Source: an uncultured Collinsella sp.
GTDB lineage: Bacteria > Actinomycetota > Coriobacteriia > Coriobacteriales > Coriobacteriaceae
Direction: 5' to 3'
Assembly: GCA_900551015.1 (NCBI GenBank)
Contig: URUI01000006.1
Span: 1 to 42,955 of the forward strand
DNA: 42,955 nucleotides
The number at the start of each line of letters is the position of its first letter. Position 1 is the stretch's first letter. The notes beneath the pieces were generated by a model. The model saw nothing but the letters and a program-made list of their open reading frames with translations, did no database searches and was not told the DNA's origin. Below, in pieces: positions 40,375 through 42,955 of the stretch. Position numbers and translations under genes: made by a program.

Positions 40375-41478
40375 ATGAAGTTCACCGTCAGCCAGAGCTC
40401 GCTTACACAAGCCATCGGCGTCGTTATGAAGGGTGTCGCTTCGGCATCCACCCTCCCCATCCTGTCGGGCGTGCTCGTTAAGGCCCAAGACGGCATCTTG
40501 GAATTCCAGACCTCTAACTACACCATCTCGATCCGTCATCGCATCGCGGCGCATGTCGAAGAAGAGGGCGAGATGGTTATCCCCTGTAAGATGCTCTCCA
40601 ATATCACCAAGACCCTCCCCGATGCCCCGGTCACCTTTGAGCTGTCCGAGCGCCAGGTGCTGATTGGTTGCGAGAAGAGCTCTTTTAGGCTGAACACGCT
40701 CGATGCCAATGACTTCCCCGAGTTTCCGGCCTATGCCATCGAGAGTGCCGTGGAGCTGCCGACCGATGTCTTGTCCGAAATGGTCGGCCGCGTGTGGCGC
40801 GTCACCTCGACCGACAAGGCTCGCCCCATCCTGGGCGGCGTGCACATGAAGGTCGAGAACAACACCGTACGCCTGGTGGCGACCGATTCCTTCCGCTTGG
40901 CCGTGTGCGATACGCAGGTCGAGACCTCGACCCTCGAGGGCTCCTTTGAGCTCAACGTTCCGGCTGACGCCTTTAACGACGCGCTGAACATCATGGCCAG
41001 CCAGGCGACCATCATGATCGGGGCTACCGACACCCAGGTCGTCTTCGAGGCCGGCAACACCACCTACGTGTCGCGTCGCATCGAGGGCGTGTACCCCAAC
41101 TACAAGCAGCTCATCCCCGATTCGTGCGTGACGAGCGTCAAGATCGATGTCGCCGCCTTTAACGCCGCCCTCAAGCGCGTGGCCGTTATCGCGAGCGCCA
41201 ACCCCGCCGTCAAGTTCGAGATCGATGTCGAGAACGGGCAGATGGGCCTGTCCTCCATTTCCAATGACCAGGACCTTGCGCAGGAGACGATCGATGTCGA
41301 GGCTGAGGGCGAGTCGGGTACCATCGCCTTCAACTACCACTACATCTTCGGCTGCCTCAATGCCCTGTCCAAGGAGAAGGAGATCACGCTGGAGCTCAAG
41401 AGCTACTCGCAGGCGGGCATCTTCAAGTCCTACGACAAGATCAACTACCTGTACCTGGTCATGCCGGTCCGCATCTAG
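40375..41478 (+). CDS. dnaN: DNA polymerase III sliding clamp (beta subunit)
   Basis: A 367-residue beta clamp. Three-domain organisation is visible: MKFTVSQSSLTQAIGVVMKGV at the start, PILSGVLV, FRLNTLDANDFPEFP (end of domain 1), RPILGGVHM and LVATDSFRLAV (domain 2), VEGVYPNYKQLIPDSC-like hinge before domain 3, and the C-terminal YLVMPVRI that forms part of the binding pocket. Length is normal. AAAGG lies upstream of the ATG. recF follows by nine bases. Confidence 0.98.
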   Translation: MKFTVSQSSLTQAIGVVMKGVASASTLPILSGVLVKAQDGILEFQTSNYTISIRHRIAAHVEEEGEMVIPCKMLSNITKTLPDAPVTFELSERQVLIGCEKSSFRLNTLDANDFPEFPAYAIESAVELPTDVLSEMVGRVWRVTSTDKARPILGGVHMKVENNTVRLVATDSFRLAVCDTQVETSTLEGSFELNVPADAFNDALNIMASQATIMIGATDTQVVFEAGNTTYVSRRIEGVYPNYKQLIPDSCVTSVKIDVAAFNAALKRVAVIASANPAVKFEIDVENGQMGLSSISNDQDLAQETIDVEAEGESGTIAFNYHYIFGCLNALSKEKEITLELKSYSQAGIFKSYDKINYLYLVMPVRI

Positions 41479-41487
41479 CGCTGCGCC

Positions 41488-42594
41488 ATGACCATGTTCG
41501 CCCGCGATCTTTCCGTCGCGCACTACCGCAGCTTCGATAGCTATCGCCTTGCCCTGGACGAGGGCGTGACGATACTTGCGGGACCCAACGCGGCGGGAAA
41601 GACCAATCTCATAGAGGCGATGCAGCTGCTGACGAGCGGCGCCTCGTTTAGGCATCCGACCGCAGCCGAGCTCGTCCATGACGGCGTGGGCTCGTGCAAG
41701 ATCGAGCTGAGGCTCGAGGGCGACGGCCGCGTGCTTGATATGGGATTGAGCGCGGAGGACGGTAAGCGCTCGTTTAGTCGCAACGGCAAGAGATGCTCTG
41801 CCGCCGGTGTGCGCGGGATTCTGCCGAGCGTGCTGTTTTGCCCCGACCATCTGGACATGGTTAAGCGAGGCGCCAGTGTGCGCCGCGCCGCCCTCGATGA
41901 CTTTGGCATGCAGCTGAGCGCGCGTTATGCCGATCTTGCGAGCACCTATGGGCGCTGCGTGACCCAGCGTAACGCCCTGCTCAAGGAGACCTGGTGCTGT
42001 CGCGAGATGCTCGGCGCGTGGAACGATTCGATTGCTCGCGCGGGCTCGGCCCTGCTCGTGCACCGGTTGGCCCTACTCGACCGGCTGGCGGGCCATGTGC
42101 ACACTGCCTACGGGCAAGTGGCGTCCGGCGAGGCTGCCAACGTGACCTATGCGTCCACGCTGGGGGATTTGCCCCAGGTCGAGGATCGCGAAGAGCTGAA
42201 GGGTTGGGCGTACGAGCGCATGCTGGCCGCCCTTGACGAGCATGCCGACGAGGAAATTCGCCGCGGCGTGACGTTGGTGGGACCGCATCGCGACGAGATC
42301 GAGTTCACCGTGGCGGGTCGCTCCGCCCGTTCATTTGCCAGCCAAGGACAGCAGCGCACGCTGGTACTGTCCTGGAAGGTGGCCGAGGTGGCCGTGGCTC
42401 GCGATGTCCTGGGCACCGCCCCGCTGCTGCTTTTGGACGACGTGATGAGCGAGCTCGACGGCGAGCGTCGCGGCGCTTTCCTGCGGCTGATCGGCGATGA
42501 TATCCAGACGGTCATAACTACGACCAACCTGGGGTACTTTACCGATGACCTGCTTGATCGAGCCAAGGTGGTGAGCATGGGTGAGACGTGCTAA
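41488..42594 (+). CDS. recF: DNA replication and repair protein RecF
   Basis: An SMC-like ATPase of 368 residues that loads RecA at gaps with RecO and RecR. Walker A GPNAAGKTN (about 31-39), ABC signature SQGQQRTLVLSWKVAEV and Walker B LLLLDDVMSELDGERR are intact. Nearby ATGs allow a start at residue 1 or 3; no strong ribosome site separates them. The gap to dnaN is nine bases. The next gene overlaps its end by 14 bases. Confidence 0.97.
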   Translation: MTMFARDLSVAHYRSFDSYRLALDEGVTILAGPNAAGKTNLIEAMQLLTSGASFRHPTAAELVHDGVGSCKIELRLEGDGRVLDMGLSAEDGKRSFSRNGKRCSAAGVRGILPSVLFCPDHLDMVKRGASVRRAALDDFGMQLSARYADLASTYGRCVTQRNALLKETWCCREMLGAWNDSIARAGSALLVHRLALLDRLAGHVHTAYGQVASGEAANVTYASTLGDLPQVEDREELKGWAYERMLAALDEHADEEIRRGVTLVGPHRDEIEFTVAGRSARSFASQGQQRTLVLSWKVAEVAVARDVLGTAPLLLLDDVMSELDGERRGAFLRLIGDDIQTVITTTNLGYFTDDLLDRAKVVSMGETC

Positions 42595-42955
42595 TTACGA
42601 GCGCGAGAGCGAGACAGTCGCCTTCAGTGGATTTTTGAACGCAGAGCGCCAGCGCATCCTGGCGGCTGCAACGCCTAAGCGCCGTGCGCAGATGGAGGCC
42701 GCCGAGGAGTCGCGCGCGGTCTATCGCGCATGGAACGCGGTGTGCTCGGGCACGCGCGAGGGACGGCATGTGACGGGGCTGCGCTACCTACCCGAGTCCA
42801 ATGAGCTGCTGGTGTATCTCGACTCGCCCTCGTGGACGCAGGAAATGACGCTGTTGCGCGAGATCATCCGTGCGCGCATGGAGCGCGCCGGTGCGCATGT
42901 GGACGGCCTGGTGTTCAAAACCACCGCGCCCGGTCACACGCCGCCCGCCGCCAAG
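42581..42955 (+). CDS. DciA-like (DUF721) replication protein, partial
   Basis: The first 125 codons of a gene that runs past the window edge. It starts at a GTG (42581-42583) inside the end of recF, with AGGTGG upstream. The translation begins MRRANYERESETVAFSG and contains YRAWNAVCSG, LPESNELLVYLDSPSWTQEM and LLREIIRARMERAG, HVDGLVFKT, the pattern of DUF721/DciA proteins (Trp in the first helix, L-V-Y-L strand, S-W-x-Q-E). DciA is the helicase-loading factor in most bacteria lacking DnaC/DnaI, and this position after recF is typical in Actinomycetota. Confidence 0.8.
   Translation, partial: MRRANYERESETVAFSGFLNAERQRILAAATPKRRAQMEAAEESRAVYRAWNAVCSGTREGRHVTGLRYLPESNELLVYLDSPSWTQEMTLLREIIRARMERAGAHVDGLVFKTTAPGHTPPAAK

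Noticed and set aside
40120..42063. 647-codon minus-strand frame over dnaN and recF
   Set aside because: Shadow frame caused by high GC at third codon positions; dnaN and recF are unambiguous on the plus strand.

Overview
The window looks like the replication-origin region of a Coriobacteriia chromosome, most probably Collinsella or a close relative (Actinomycetota). This rests on high GC content, the gene order rpmH-rnpA-yidD-yidC-jag-rsmG-parA-parB on one side and dnaA-dnaN-recF-dciA on the other, PafBC-like WYL regulators, and LPxTG-type surface proteins. No 16S gene or species marker is present, so the genus is an inference.

Layout. 1-1.7 kb: a lower-GC accessory strip with a gene remnant, a TraX-like membrane protein and copies of a tRNA-associated repeat, ending at tRNA-Lys(TTT). 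1.8-11.4 kb, all minus strand: M29 aminopeptidase, small membrane protein, purC, a two-component system, a Tat lipoprotein coupled to a TSCPD protein, and a solute-binding protein coupled to a diguanylate cyclase. 11.5-21.1 kb: two large cell-wall-anchored proteins. One has BIG2 repeats and sits behind a promoter with a poly-G spacer. The other is a thioester adhesin with SpaA-like repeats. Between them lie purB and tRNA-Gly(CCC). 21.1-31.5 kb: a degenerate M28-like protein with a very large disordered insert, a WYL regulator pair, a DinG helicase with exonuclease domain, ddl and rlmN. 31.6-36.8 kb, minus strand: the small-protein/parB/parA group with three perfect parS sites, then rsmG, jag, yidC, yidD, rnpA and rpmH. 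36.8-42.96 kb, plus strand: origin DNA, an unusual GHKL-ATPase/Gln-rich/winged-helix protein, dnaA, a second origin segment with a DnaA-trio-like tract, dnaN, recF and the start of a dciA-like gene that runs off the window.

The right third is the classical origin module: initiation (dnaA, dnaN), segregation (parABS), membrane insertion and RNA processing (yidC, yidD, rnpA) and rRNA modification (rsmG). The points that depart from the textbook are: (i) the GHKL-wHTH gene wedged between rpmH and dnaA, flanked and entered by DnaA-box-like TTTTCAACA sequences; (ii) a non-canonical DnaA recognition helix (FGNRNHSTV) matching non-canonical boxes; (iii) a G10 tract inside a surface-protein promoter, suggesting phase variation; (iv) a hairpin-rich repeat that duplicates tRNA 3' ends at two tRNA loci; (v) an M28-like protein that seems to have lost its metal ligands. 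No CRISPR array, insertion sequence, prophage or rRNA gene was recognised.
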